Shown: positions 9,307 to 18,232 of the stretch, one piece after another
Position numbering within the stretch: the first letter of the stretch is position 1
Layout: every line of letters begins with the position of its first letter
Assembly (NCBI GenBank): GCA_947507965.1
Contig: CANNQU010000001.1
Span: 1 to 64,000, forward strand
DNA: 64,000 nucleotides
From: Bacteroidota bacterium
Lineage (GTDB): Bacteria; Bacteroidota; Bacteroidia; UKL13-3
Reading direction: 5' to 3'
The notes under the pieces: model-generated
Database searches by the model: none
Seen by the model: only the letters and a program-made list of their open reading frames with translations
Told to the model about the DNA's origin: nothing
Program-made: the position numbers and the translations under genes

Positions 9307-9731
9307 GATGGCCTCACATATTCCATTTTATAATGTGGGATATTGGCTTCGTAGAAGAGGGCACCAAGCTTTGTAAAGCCAAATTTTTCATAAAGAGGCA
9401 TCGCATGAACCTGTGAATGGAGGTATATTGTTTTATAGGGTTGGAGGAGCAGCTCATCTAAAATGCTTTCCACCAAAGCAGAAGCAACACCTTGCTTTCT
9501 AAATTGTTGTAGCACAGCAAAACGCTCTAACTTTACACCATTCTCCGTTAAACGCCATCGGGCAGTACCTGCCGATTCGCCATTTACTGTCGCCAGATAG
9601 TGGATGCTCACCTCATCATGCTCGTATTCTTCCTCCTCAGGACATTGTTGTTCTATCACAAAAACTTGTTTACGTATGGCAAATGCTTCTTCCAAATCCA
9701 CCATATTATTAATTTTGTTTACCAGTATCAT
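9303..9731 (-). CDS. GNAT family N-acetyltransferase (ElaA/YjcF-like)
   Basis: The conserved acetyl-CoA-binding stretch is LERFAVLQQFRKQGVASALV (R/Q-x-x-G-x-A type), preceded by AGTARWRL and followed by the C-terminal beta strands of the fold (LHSQVHAMPLYEKFGF). I start it at the ATG at 9731 rather than 9773, because a TAGCTTTG promoter box at 9753-9760 would otherwise lie inside the coding sequence, and the GNAT fold begins just after MILVNKINN. That gives 142 residues. It is first gene of a two-gene operon with the O-methyltransferase. The acetylated substrate is unknown. Confidence 0.87.
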   Translation of the reverse strand: MILVNKINNMVDLEEAFAIRKQVFVIEQQCPEEEEYEHDEVSIHYLATVNGESAGTARWRLTENGVKLERFAVLQQFRKQGVASALVESILDELLLQPYKTIYLHSQVHAMPLYEKFGFTKLGALFYEANIPHYKMEYVRPS

Positions 9732-9752
9732 TTCCTGCTTTTTGAGTTGAGA

Positions 9753-9760
9753 CAAAGCTA
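9753..9760 (-). promoter_or_regulatory. -7 promoter box, GNAT/O-methyltransferase operon
   Basis: TAGCTTTG on the minus strand lies 21 nt before the chosen GNAT start at 9731 and supports that start over 9773. Confidence 0.5.
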
Positions 9761-9773
9761 TATGGATAACCAT

Positions 9774-10210
9774 TCGAATAAAAAGACATATTTTCTACAT
9801 AATCCGTGGTTAATTCAAAAAGTGTATAGTATTGTTGGTGGCCTACCCGATAGGGTAACCAAAGCAAAGATGACGCTCGGATCGAATCCTTTGCCGTTTG
9901 AATTTAAGATGTCAAAGATACAAGTTGAAAGCAATTCACAACGGCAACATATCACCGATCCTTCCCTCGACTGGATGACAATACAATACCTATTATTAGG
10001 GATAATGTATGCCTAAGGCTGAAATATTTTTAGTAAATACAACCTATCATCAGACGAAGGAAGGATCTCAAAAACCAACACGAAAAAACACCACTCATCA
10101 GCAACCACCAACACCCTCATGAACAGACGGAAAACCGGAGCATCGAGCCCAATAGCTGGTATCATATACACAATTGTTAAATAAATAGTACTAATGCTTT
10201 ATCTTTTTTT
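9774..10210. other. 437-bp stretch without a supported gene
   Basis: I see no coding sequence, hairpin or repeat here. A plus-strand reading frame runs in from the antisense of the GNAT gene and ends at 10016, but it has no family resemblance and is treated as chance. The region serves as the upstream space of pckA. Confidence 0.5.
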
Positions 10211-10218
10211 TATTTTTG
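10211..10218 (+). promoter_or_regulatory. -7 promoter box, pckA
   Basis: TATTTTTG matches TAnnTTTG and ends 27 nt before the pckA ATG. No clear -33 element is seen. Confidence 0.55.
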
Positions 10219-10245
10219 CGGTTATAATCTAATCAAATACAACCA

Positions 10246-11844
10246 ATGGCTACTTCACAAATCATTGAAAAAATTATTAGCGCTGCTGCTCAGGTGCACC
10301 AAAACCTTACCCCTGCCCAATTAGTAGAACATATTATAGCACGCGGAGAAGGCGACCTTACCGACACGGGTGCCATCGCAGGCGATACCGGTGAATTTAC
10401 AGGACGCTCCCCAAAAGATAAATTCACGGTGAAAGACAGTATCACCGAAAACACCGTAAACTGGGGAGATATAAATATTCCGTTGAGCGCTGAGAAATTT
10501 GACGCCTTGTTTAATAAGATGCTCGCCTTTGTTGAAGGAAAAGAACTTTTTGCCCGTGATGCCAAAGCCTGTGCCGATCCTAACTATAACATCAATATAA
10601 AAGTAATCACCGAACGCCCATTTCACAATCTTTTTGCAAATAATCTATTCATCCGTCCTTCGGCTGAAGAAAGCAAAAACATGGTTCATGATTGGGTAAT
10701 TTTTAATCTTCCGTCCTTTATGGCACAAGGTGCCGCCGATGGAATTCGGCAGCATAACTTCGCCGCCATCGATTTCACTAAAAAAATGATCCTGATTGGT
10801 GGTACCGGCTATACCGGAGAAATAAAAAAGGGAATCTTTACCGTATTGAATTATATCCTTCCTCAAGATAAAAATGTATTAAGCATGCATTGTAGCGCTA
10901 ACATAGGGGCTGCTGGCGATACCGCCATATTTTTTGGATTAAGCGGTACCGGCAAAACAACCTTAAGCGCCGACCCCAATCGTCCACTCATTGGTGATGA
11001 TGAGCATGGTTGGGCTCACGATAATACCATCTTTAATTTTGAAGGTGGATGTTATGCGAAATGCATTGATTTAACAGAAGAAAAAGAACCGGAGATTTTT
11101 CATGCTATCAAGGCCGGAGCATTAGTTGAAAACATTGAATTTTTTCCAGGAACAAACAAAGTGGACTATGCCAACATTTCAAAAACCGAAAATACCCGCT
11201 GTGCTTATCCACTCGAAAATTTAAAGAATTTTGTAAGCCCATCGGTAGGAAAAAACCCTAAAAATATCTTCTTTTTAACGGCCGATGCTTTTGGGGTATT
11301 ACCTCCTATCAGTAAACTTACGGTGGAGCAGGCAATGTACTATTTCATCAGTGGATATACCGCTAAAGTGGCTGGCACAGAAGCGGGTGTTACCGAGCCA
11401 CAAGCTACCTTTAGCGCCTGTTTTGGCAGAGCATTCTTACCTTTACATCCTGGAAAATATGCAAAGCTATTAGGTGAAAACTTAAAAAACAATCCTGATA
11501 TTAACGTCTATTTAATTAACACCGGTTGGAGTGGTGGTGCCTATGGTACAGGCTCTCGAATGAAATTAAGTTTCACTCGTGCCATGATCACAGCAGCTTT
11601 AAACGGACAACTAAACGAGGTAGGTTATGATACACATCCTATCTTTGGCATTCAAATGCCCCAGAGCTGCCCTAACGTGCCCACCGAAATATTAAACCCT
11701 CGCAATACCTGGGCCGACAAAGCCCAGTATGATGTGAAGGCCAACGATTTAGCAAAGCGCTTTATCGACAATTTTGCGAAGTATGCCGATGGGGTAACTT
11801 CCGATATTTTAGCCGCAGCGCCGAAGGTGGTGGTGGCTCAATAG
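10246..11844 (+). CDS. pckA: phosphoenolpyruvate carboxykinase (ATP)
   Basis: PEP carboxykinase interconverts oxaloacetate + ATP with PEP + CO2 + ADP and is the entry step of gluconeogenesis. The 532-residue length is standard for the ATP-dependent class. Visible signatures include GRSPKDKF, the kinase-1a P-loop GLSGTGKTTLS (about residues 233-243), the metal/nucleotide segment LIGDDEHGW, FEGGCYAKC, and NTGWSGGAYGTGSRM near the C-terminus. It is monocistronic with its own promoter box and ends in a strong bidirectional terminator. With pfkA at 55.7 kb the window carries both a gluconeogenic and a glycolytic control enzyme. Confidence 0.98.
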   Translation: MATSQIIEKIISAAAQVHQNLTPAQLVEHIIARGEGDLTDTGAIAGDTGEFTGRSPKDKFTVKDSITENTVNWGDINIPLSAEKFDALFNKMLAFVEGKELFARDAKACADPNYNINIKVITERPFHNLFANNLFIRPSAEESKNMVHDWVIFNLPSFMAQGAADGIRQHNFAAIDFTKKMILIGGTGYTGEIKKGIFTVLNYILPQDKNVLSMHCSANIGAAGDTAIFFGLSGTGKTTLSADPNRPLIGDDEHGWAHDNTIFNFEGGCYAKCIDLTEEKEPEIFHAIKAGALVENIEFFPGTNKVDYANISKTENTRCAYPLENLKNFVSPSVGKNPKNIFFLTADAFGVLPPISKLTVEQAMYYFISGYTAKVAGTEAGVTEPQATFSACFGRAFLPLHPGKYAKLLGENLKNNPDINVYLINTGWSGGAYGTGSRMKLSFTRAMITAALNGQLNEVGYDTHPIFGIQMPQSCPNVPTEILNPRNTWADKAQYDVKANDLAKRFIDNFAKYADGVTSDILAAAPKVVVAQ

Positions 11845-11862
11845 TTGAAACACTTTTTTAAT

Positions 11863-11895
11863 AAAAAATGCGCAATGATTCGTTGCGCATTTTTT
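11863..11895. terminator. bidirectional intrinsic terminator
   Basis: A perfect 13-bp inverted repeat, AAAAAATGCGCAA (11863-11875) and TTGCGCATTTTTT (11883-11895), flanks a 7-nt loop. The A-rich and T-rich flanks suit both strands. It sits between the convergent pckA and PspC genes. Confidence 0.9.
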
Positions 11896-11928
11896 ATTAA
11901 ACCCAGGCGTTTTTTCGACCTTACGTTA

Positions 11929-14178
11929 TTAGTCCATCCTTTCCACACGACTTGCTCCACTGTTTTTGGAAACAATTTCTTTTACCGCGCCTTGATATTT
12001 AAATGTAGAAGCCCCACTTGCTTCTACATTTAATTTATCGGTACAATTTACTTCAGCAAAACTAGCCCCCGACAAGTCAACGGTAACATCACCTATGGCA
12101 ACACCCAGTGCATGCAGTTTTGAGGCACCACTTATGCTCGCATTGCATATGAACACTTTACCATCGAGATGTAAACGTGAAGCACCACCCATATCTATCG
12201 CGAGACGGCGAACTTCAAAATTCGTATTACAAGAAGACGCGCCACTCAATTCAATTTTTAGCTCCTCTTCATTAAACCCATCAACAAACACATCGGCACT
12301 TCCGGATGCTTGCAATTCAGAGAGTGCAGGCATTACTACAATAACTTCCAAACTTTTGGTATGGCCTAAAATAAAATTCCAGCTTCGGTTATCTGATATA
12401 CTTACTTCATCACCATCAAAATCAATGTCTAAATCATCCAAATTATTGGTTCCGCGGGCTTTAATAACAAAGTTGTTGCCTCGAACGATCTTAAGATTGA
12501 TGGACGACGATACATCAACTTTCTTAAATTCATGTCCGTTCAACGAAATATTCAAAGGATAAGATGACGTGTTTACACCCTCGGATCCATACGTTTTTGT
12601 GCAATCATCACATTCAATTCCATTTTCTGTTACACGATACGTATTCCCGGCATGAGCATAAACATCACCGTTTTTGGAAGCGATGGAGATATTGGCATAA
12701 ATTCCTTCTTCAATGGTAAATTTTGAGCCAATGGGTAAACTAATCGAATATAATAACTCCTGATTGCGATATACTTGATTATTTAACAATGAAAAGGAAG
12801 ATGATAAATTAATCACACTATCATTCACCGATGACAATGCTAAAATATTTGAGGCGTTTAATTTTGCCATCTCCTTATTTTGCCCTCTGGAGCTTCGCGT
12901 TTCAATTACGCTACCACTTGCGCCATCACTAGCCTTAATGAGTATCTTCACCTCATTAATTTTAAGAGAATCCTCTAAAAAATAATCCAAATGAAACCCT
13001 TCATATGAATTAACATAAAAATCGGGCGCGATGTTGCGTAAATAAAAATGATGGCGCGTACTGTCGAGCACCATTACATTCTCCACTTTCTGACCCGATG
13101 AAAAATACCTGGTAACTTTAGAGACAACCGATACCAACAACACAAAAGCAATAATATTAATGATGATGGTAGCCGTTTTAAATACCAATCCAGCTTTCGG
13201 AGATAGCTTATTTCTCGACACCAGTTGAGCAAACATGAGGAGCATAAACCCTGCGGCAAGCGAACCAAAGAAAACACTTGCTTGAGCCAGAAGCTTATCG
13301 TTGCGATTCTCAAAGAAATGAAACAGATTGCCACCGTGAAAGTAAGTAGAATCATGGTATAGAATATTCCCGGTGAGAGCAGAAAAAGCAATAAGAAGTG
13401 CAATAACGCCCAAGAACACAAAAAAGAATTTCGCTAGTCTTCGAGCCAATTGAAGGACTCCCATGATAATCATCCGAATAAAATCGGCTAACTTGCGAGC
13501 AAGGCTGGTAGCCTTCTTCTGAAAGTCTTTGCTCTCCAATGTTTCCTTTACTTTATTAAACTCGGTTTGTACCGATTTCTGAATATTATCAATATTAATT
13601 TGTTCTTTCCTCATCTGTAATTTCTCTGCTGTAGTTTTTGCTTCGGGTATTATAGCCCATAAAATAATATATACCAGCACTGGCGACATACCAAAAAAGA
13701 GAGCCTTCAAAACGGTGATCGAAACAAGTACAAAAAATATCCGAATCCAAAGTGGATCTATTTTAAAGTAATGCCCCAAACCACTGCAAACACCACCCAC
13801 AATTCTTGCGTCCGGATCACGAAATACGCGGCTTCTCTCGTCCCCTGCGGAATGATTGCTTTTTGTACTTGCGTCATTATTATAAACTTTTTTTTCGTCC
13901 TCATGGGTCTCCTCCTCTGTAGCAAAATCCTTTGGCGCCCCCATGGAAGCCGTCACGGCATTCACATCATCCATGCTAATAGCGGCCTTTAAAGGGGTAA
14001 TTTTGGAGCGCAATAGTTCGGCAATTCGATTTTCAATGTCCGTCACAATTTCTGCTCCTTCCTGTGTATTACTGAAATACTTTTTCAATTCATTTAAATA
14101 CGAATTGAGCTTTTCGTAGGCCTGTTCCTCCACCTGGAAAATACTACCTCCGATGTTTATACTGATTACTTTGTTCAT
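11929..14178 (-). CDS. PspC domain membrane protein with DUF2807 C-terminus
   Basis: The 749-residue protein begins with a cytoplasmic helical region (1-90, with IENRIAELL). A PspC domain follows at about 116-180 (DPDARIVGGVCSGLGHYFKI and a hydrophobic helix), then further membrane segments at about 235-365, and an extracytoplasmic beta-rich DUF2807 region at about 550-745 with repeating ELSGASS/DLSGAS motifs (GIN-type adhesin-head family). PspC domains belong to envelope-stress systems; the DUF2807 moiety probably faces the periplasm. It follows the PadR gene by 36 bp, so it is probably both co-transcribed with and controlled by PadR, the usual pairing in this phylum. The exact signal sensed is unknown. 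Confidence 0.9.
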   Translation of the reverse strand: MNKVISINIGGSIFQVEEQAYEKLNSYLNELKKYFSNTQEGAEIVTDIENRIAELLRSKITPLKAAISMDDVNAVTASMGAPKDFATEEETHEDEKKVYNNDASTKSNHSAGDERSRVFRDPDARIVGGVCSGLGHYFKIDPLWIRIFFVLVSITVLKALFFGMSPVLVYIILWAIIPEAKTTAEKLQMRKEQINIDNIQKSVQTEFNKVKETLESKDFQKKATSLARKLADFIRMIIMGVLQLARRLAKFFFVFLGVIALLIAFSALTGNILYHDSTYFHGGNLFHFFENRNDKLLAQASVFFGSLAAGFMLLMFAQLVSRNKLSPKAGLVFKTATIIINIIAFVLLVSVVSKVTRYFSSGQKVENVMVLDSTRHHFYLRNIAPDFYVNSYEGFHLDYFLEDSLKINEVKILIKASDGASGSVIETRSSRGQNKEMAKLNASNILALSSVNDSVINLSSSFSLLNNQVYRNQELLYSISLPIGSKFTIEEGIYANISIASKNGDVYAHAGNTYRVTENGIECDDCTKTYGSEGVNTSSYPLNISLNGHEFKKVDVSSSINLKIVRGNNFVIKARGTNNLDDLDIDFDGDEVSISDNRSWNFILGHTKSLEVIVVMPALSELQASGSADVFVDGFNEEELKIELSGASSCNTNFEVRRLAIDMGGASRLHLDGKVFICNASISGASKLHALGVAIGDVTVDLSGASFAEVNCTDKLNVEASGASTFKYQGAVKEIVSKNSGASRVERMD

Positions 14179-14214
14179 GATTAATGGTGTGTTTTTTAGT
14201 GAATTGATTTTAAC

Positions 14215-14541
14215 TTAACGATGGGTTGCCTTTTGTACACTCGATAAAAGTTCATCCCAAGTGGCATCGAGTGCTTTTAGGAAGGTGCGGCCGTCTTTGG
14301 TAAGCGTATAGTATTTACGCGGTGGGCCCATGGTGCTTTCTTGCCAGGAATAATCGAGCAATCCATCATTTTTTAATCGGGTGAGTAAAGGGTACAACGT
14401 GCCTTCCACCACAATTAATTTGGCCTGTTTTAAAACATCCAAAATATCCGATGCATAAATTTCTTCTCGGGAGATGATGGAAAGTATGCAGTATTCCAAA
14501 ATTCCTTTTCGCATTTGCGCTTTTGAGTTTTCTATATCCAT
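14215..14541 (-). CDS. PadR family transcriptional regulator
   Basis: The 108-residue winged-helix protein shows the PadR core: RKGILEYCILSIIS, YASDILDVLKQA, then EGTLYPLLTRLKNDGLLDYSW (recognition helix) and GPPRKYYTLTKDG (wing). It has only the short C-terminal helix of the small PadR subfamily. PadR proteins are usually repressors released by a ligand or stress. It is the first gene of an operon with the PspC membrane protein. An 11-bp motif (14549-14559) lies at its expected transcription start and recurs inverted at 14645-14655, suggesting autoregulation. Confidence 0.94.
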   Translation of the reverse strand: MDIENSKAQMRKGILEYCILSIISREEIYASDILDVLKQAKLIVVEGTLYPLLTRLKNDGLLDYSWQESTMGPPRKYYTLTKDGRTFLKALDATWDELLSSVQKATHR

Positions 14542-14548
14542 AACATGC

Positions 14549-14559
14549 TACTATGTATT
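14549..14559 (-). promoter_or_regulatory. candidate PadR operator, proximal copy
   Basis: On the minus strand this reads AATACATAGTA. It lies 8 bp upstream of the padR ATG, just downstream of a weak -7 box (TACCTTG, 14561-14567), so a bound repressor would cover the transcription start. Confidence 0.5.
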
Positions 14560-14644
14560 ACAAGGTAAATAATTAATATATCAAATTGCTATTTTCACTG
14601 CTTTTATTAGGATACAAAGATACTATAAAATTACAATACTATGC

Positions 14645-14655
14645 AATACATAGTA
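14645..14655 (+). promoter_or_regulatory. candidate PadR operator, distal copy
   Basis: AATACATAGTA on the plus strand is identical to the proximal motif in opposite orientation, about 97 bp away. It extends into the perfect palindrome ATAGTACTAT. It lies about 130 bp before the glycosyltransferase start, so it might also influence that divergent operon. Confidence 0.4.
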
Positions 14656-14771
14656 CTATAATAATTTATAACTGCTTGAAAATTAGCCCAATAAAATTAT
14701 TGCCATTTCGTTTAAACCTTCCTTTTGCCATACTATTGTATTCGTTTTCTTTCGAACCTACCATCGACCAC

Positions 14772-14779
14772 TATATTTG
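14772..14779 (+). promoter_or_regulatory. -7 promoter box, glycosyltransferase operon
   Basis: TATATTTG ends 5 nt before the ATG at 14785, which implies an almost leaderless transcript and supports that start over the one at 14725. Confidence 0.6.
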
Positions 14780-14784
14780 CAGCT

Positions 14785-15924
14785 ATGCATATTGTCATCG
14801 CTACCGCCTTCGACCCCATTCCATCTGATGGAATTTCGGTGGGGCGATATTATCATCTATCCATGGCTTTGAAAGCGCATGGTCATGAAGTACATTTTCT
14901 TACCTCACGCTTTTCACATGCCTCAAAAACTTTTCGAAGTGAAAAAGAGGAGGAAACAGAGGGAATAAAATACACGAAAGTTAAGTCGCCTGGGTACACT
15001 AAAAACATTAGCCTTGCAAGACTATTAGACCATTTTTTATTGGCCTTACAAGCAAAAAAAACAATCGCTCAAATTCATGCTAAAAAATCAATCGACCTTG
15101 TCTTATGCGCTTCTCCTCCACTTCATTGGTGCAATTACATCTTAAAGTTTTGCAGAAAAAACAAAATCAAATCCGTATTAGACATTCAAGATAATTGGCC
15201 CAAGGCATTCGAATATTTAAGTCCCATAGCCTACCAATTATCCTGTAATGCACTGCCTCTTCAACTGGTTCGAATACATAACATAACCATGGCAAATGCT
15301 GTTACTTCGGTGGCAGCAGGCTATTTGCCCGACACTCCAAATAAAACAAAGGCCGTATTTTATCTAGGCGCTCCCGTACAAGAAATGCAACAAAACCTAT
15401 CGGGAATTGCCGGCAAGGGCTCCGATAAACTTCGCTTGGTTTATATGGGTAATATCTCTTCGCATCAGCCCCTTTTGGAGTTTTTAAATACCAATCAACA
15501 CGAAAACCTGCAAGTAACATACATTGGAACCTGTGAAGATGAGCGAATTAAACAACACCCATTAATTCAATATAAAGGAAGCTTATACCACGAAAACCTC
15601 TACCAAACTTTGGCCAATAACGATTTTGGATTATTTATTAACGACCGGTACAAAGAAATCAAACTGCCGAACAAATTGTTTTATTATTGGGCTTGTGGGC
15701 TGCCGGTCTTGGGACTTGATATCGAAGGTGAATCTGCAACGCTTATCCAGGAAATGGATGGCCTCATTTTAAATAATAGACACCTAAAGATTCCTCTTCT
15801 TCAAGTTCATTTATCAGCCATCAATAAAGAAAGAATTAAAATACTTGCTTCAAAAAAATATGATGAAAAAATAATTTACCCTGCTTTTGTAACCTTTCTG
15901 GAACAACTTGTAAAGCAAAATTAA
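14785..15924 (+). CDS. GT4-like glycosyltransferase
   Basis: The protein opens with MHIVIATAFDPIPSDG and GRYYHLSMALKAHGHEVHFL, the N-terminal Rossmann half of GT-B glycosyltransferases. It has LRLVYMGNIS at the start of the C-terminal half and the acceptor/donor region PNKLFYYWACGLPVLGLD, matching the EX7E-like zone of GT4. It transfers a sugar from an activated donor during surface glycan synthesis; substrate unknown. A longer frame from 14725 exists, but the promoter box at 14772 argues for 14785 (379 residues). One base separates it from the next glycosyltransferase, so they form an operon. Confidence 0.85.
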   Translation: MHIVIATAFDPIPSDGISVGRYYHLSMALKAHGHEVHFLTSRFSHASKTFRSEKEEETEGIKYTKVKSPGYTKNISLARLLDHFLLALQAKKTIAQIHAKKSIDLVLCASPPLHWCNYILKFCRKNKIKSVLDIQDNWPKAFEYLSPIAYQLSCNALPLQLVRIHNITMANAVTSVAAGYLPDTPNKTKAVFYLGAPVQEMQQNLSGIAGKGSDKLRLVYMGNISSHQPLLEFLNTNQHENLQVTYIGTCEDERIKQHPLIQYKGSLYHENLYQTLANNDFGLFINDRYKEIKLPNKLFYYWACGLPVLGLDIEGESATLIQEMDGLILNNRHLKIPLLQVHLSAINKERIKILASKKYDEKIIYPAFVTFLEQLVKQN

Positions 15925-15925
15925 T

Positions 15926-16909
15926 ATGCCACGCGCCACCGTTCTAATGACCGTTTACAATGCTGCACCATACCTGCAGGAATGCATCAATAGTGTGCTG
16001 ACACAAGACTTTAACGATTTCGACTTTTGGATTATTAATGATGGCAGTACCGACGAAACCAACTCCATTATCAGTAGCCAGACGGATAGCAGAATCAAAC
16101 GATTCGTCAATGAAAAAAACCTAGGCATTGCGCCCTCCTTAAATTTATATCTGGGTTTGATAACATCAGAATACATCATTCGGATGGATGCCGATGATAT
16201 CTGCCTCCCTCATCGTTTTGAAAAGCAGATTTCATTCATGGATTCAAATCCCAATATTGGGATGAGTGGTGGTGCCCTCCAATATTTCGGAAAAAAAAAT
16301 AATATCTGGCACCCGGCTACAACACACCCCAACATCGCGGCACGCCTGCTTTTTAACTGCGCTATTCCCAACCCAACGCTCATCATTCGCACGCAGAGCC
16401 TTAAAAAGCATCATTTGACTTATAGCACGGCTTTCCCTGCCCCTCCTATGGAAGATTATGCTCTACTTATTGATAGCCTCAATTTATTTGAATTGGGTAA
16501 CTTAACAGAGGTACTGGTAAAACATCGGGAACATGAACAAAATCAAAGCAATCAATATCTGAATCAGAAACAAAAAGCCATGATTGCTATTTATAAAAGG
16601 CTTTTTAAGCATCTAAACATAAATACATCAGATGAGCAATTACTTCTTCATTTTCGACTTACCTATAATTTCCCTGATTTTAAAAATCACTCCATTTCTA
16701 ATTTTTTAGATTGGAGTGATTTTCTACGGCAAAACATTGGCGATACAAACGAGTTGAAAAAGGTTTTGAAACATTACCTGATAAAGCTATTAAAGCACCT
16801 AAAATTTAAGCCCATCAGTGCATTGAAATTAGTAGTTTATTTATTTCGAATGGGACTTTTTATCTCTTCACGGTCTTTTTTAGGTAAACTTTTAACCACT
16901 AAGTCATAG
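15926..16909 (+). CDS. GT2 family glycosyltransferase
   Basis: This 327-residue GT-A enzyme has TVLMTVYNAAPYLQECINSV, the nucleotide-binding INDGSTDET and the DXD-type metal site YIIRMDADDICLPHRFEKQ. The later APPMEDYALL is the usual ED motif of GT2. It likely extends a cell-surface polysaccharide together with the preceding gene, from which it is separated by one base. The last 73 bp overlap, tail to tail, the MmcQ-like gene on the other strand; both reading frames look intact. Confidence 0.9.
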   Translation: MPRATVLMTVYNAAPYLQECINSVLTQDFNDFDFWIINDGSTDETNSIISSQTDSRIKRFVNEKNLGIAPSLNLYLGLITSEYIIRMDADDICLPHRFEKQISFMDSNPNIGMSGGALQYFGKKNNIWHPATTHPNIAARLLFNCAIPNPTLIIRTQSLKKHHLTYSTAFPAPPMEDYALLIDSLNLFELGNLTEVLVKHREHEQNQSNQYLNQKQKAMIAIYKRLFKHLNINTSDEQLLLHFRLTYNFPDFKNHSISNFLDWSDFLRQNIGDTNELKKVLKHYLIKLLKHLKFKPISALKLVVYLFRMGLFISSRSFLGKLLTTKS

Positions 16910-17202
16910 CTGTGATCGATCCATTCTTTCGTTTGTTTCCAACTAATACTTCCATCAAAAACGATGGTGTTCCAGTGTTTCTTATTCATGTGATAACCCG
17001 GTATTACGGCATCAAACTGTTCACGTAGCTCCACCGCCCGATCCGGATCACATTTCAAATTCACACTTTTAAAATTAGAGATGCCGCAGAGGGCAAAAAT
17101 CTTACCCTTCACTTTAAAAACCAACGTCTCTCTATCAAAAGGAAACTCCTCGGTGACAAAAGACTTGCTTAAACAATATTCACGATAGATTTCGATGTCC
17201 AT
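16837..17202 (-). CDS. MmcQ/YjbR family protein
   Basis: The 121-residue protein matches the MmcQ/YjbR (CyaY-like fold) family: an N-terminal YCLSKSFVTEEFPF, FKVKGKIFALCGIS, VNLKCDPDRAVELREQF, and the hallmark PGYHMNKKHWNTIVFDG followed by WIDHSYDLVVKSLPKK. These are described as DNA-binding proteins of unknown role. It is a single gene. Its 3' end runs 73 bp into the convergent GT2 gene; the length is normal for the family, so the overlap seems genuine rather than an extended frame. Confidence 0.92.
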   Translation of the reverse strand: MDIEIYREYCLSKSFVTEEFPFDRETLVFKVKGKIFALCGISNFKSVNLKCDPDRAVELREQFDAVIPGYHMNKKHWNTIVFDGSISWKQTKEWIDHSYDLVVKSLPKKDREEIKSPIRNK

Positions 17203-17320
17203 GAGAGATGTGGGTTTAGGGTATTTTTCAAAATAAGTGATTTTTAGATTTACTTTTAAAACATTCTTTGAATAAAATTTACAATAAAATTAAAATCCAC
17301 TCGTTAAATCAATTCAAAGC

Positions 17321-18205
17321 ATGAAAAGTAAAATCGCCTTCGCCATCGTAATTTTAATCGCCATTCTACCGGTACTATATGCATTTAAAACCAAACCGGA
17401 AGTAGAGGAATTAACGTTGAAGCAAGCCCTTGAAAAGGGTTACATAAAATGCGTTTTTGAAAACAACAAGGGCTATACTCATTATAGCAAATGCTTGGTA
17501 GCAAAAATAAATAACACATCGGCGAAATTACTTACCATAAAAATCGACAATGGAACTCAGGTAAATCCCGAGGATAGTGCCTATCAAAATTTGATTGTCA
17601 CAGAAAATATTTTTGTGACCATTAATCCGCATGAAAGTAAAACAGTACCTATCTATGCCATGTGCACAGAACCTCACGACCGAGCCCCTGGAGAAAACCG
17701 GGTTACCTATAAACTATCAAAAGATGCCAACGGAGTAATGAAATCAGTAACCGATATGATTACCCAGAACAACTATCATAACAGTGAAGGGCAGCAAGCC
17801 GTATGGTGTGTTGCCGAAAACTCAGCATTAGATGCTATTTCGGGGTATGATACGATAGCGGTTAAAAAGTTCCAACAACTAATATCAAAACTCACTGGAA
17901 AGAAAATCCCTCCGCCCCCATCTGCCGACGACTATAAGCGAAACTACTATACTCCAACTTACACCAAGAAGGTTACGCTGGGAGGCGAATTTGAATTTAG
18001 TTTTGCCAAGCCGAGAAATATATTGGTTGGCATGTTTGATAAAAATAATGTATTGGTGCGTGAGTTATACAAAAAAGACGGAGAAGCCCCAGGCGCTCAT
18101 AAGCAAAAATATGAATTTGATGCCTCCGTTTATACCGACAGTTATTATTATATTCGATTGGTTGCCGATGGACAGGTGCGTTTAGAAACAAAAATTACGC
18201 TTTAG
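17321..18205 (+). CDS. membrane-anchored or secreted protein of unknown function
   Basis: I do not recognise this family. The 294-residue protein has an N-terminal hydrophobic segment (about residues 4-22, IAFAIVILIAILPVLYAF) that may be a signal peptide or anchor. Next comes a beta-rich region with CLVAKINNTSAKLLTIKID and VTINPHESKTVPIYAMC, then GQQAVWCVAENSALDAISGYD, a proline stretch (KKIPPPPS), and a C-terminal beta domain of about 80 residues. Four cysteines lie in the first 165 residues. It probably functions outside the cytoplasmic membrane. It stands alone between MmcQ and ccmB. Confidence 0.6.
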   Translation: MKSKIAFAIVILIAILPVLYAFKTKPEVEELTLKQALEKGYIKCVFENNKGYTHYSKCLVAKINNTSAKLLTIKIDNGTQVNPEDSAYQNLIVTENIFVTINPHESKTVPIYAMCTEPHDRAPGENRVTYKLSKDANGVMKSVTDMITQNNYHNSEGQQAVWCVAENSALDAISGYDTIAVKKFQQLISKLTGKKIPPPPSADDYKRNYYTPTYTKKVTLGGEFEFSFAKPRNILVGMFDKNNVLVRELYKKDGEAPGAHKQKYEFDASVYTDSYYYIRLVADGQVRLETKITL

Positions 18206-18232
18206 TCTCAACCACTTACATCCGCCTTCTTT

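Noticed and set aside
9600-10016. 138-codon plus-strand frame over the GNAT 5' region
   Set aside because: Overlaps the real GNAT gene antisense, contains no recognisable domain, and the promoter box there is on the other strand.
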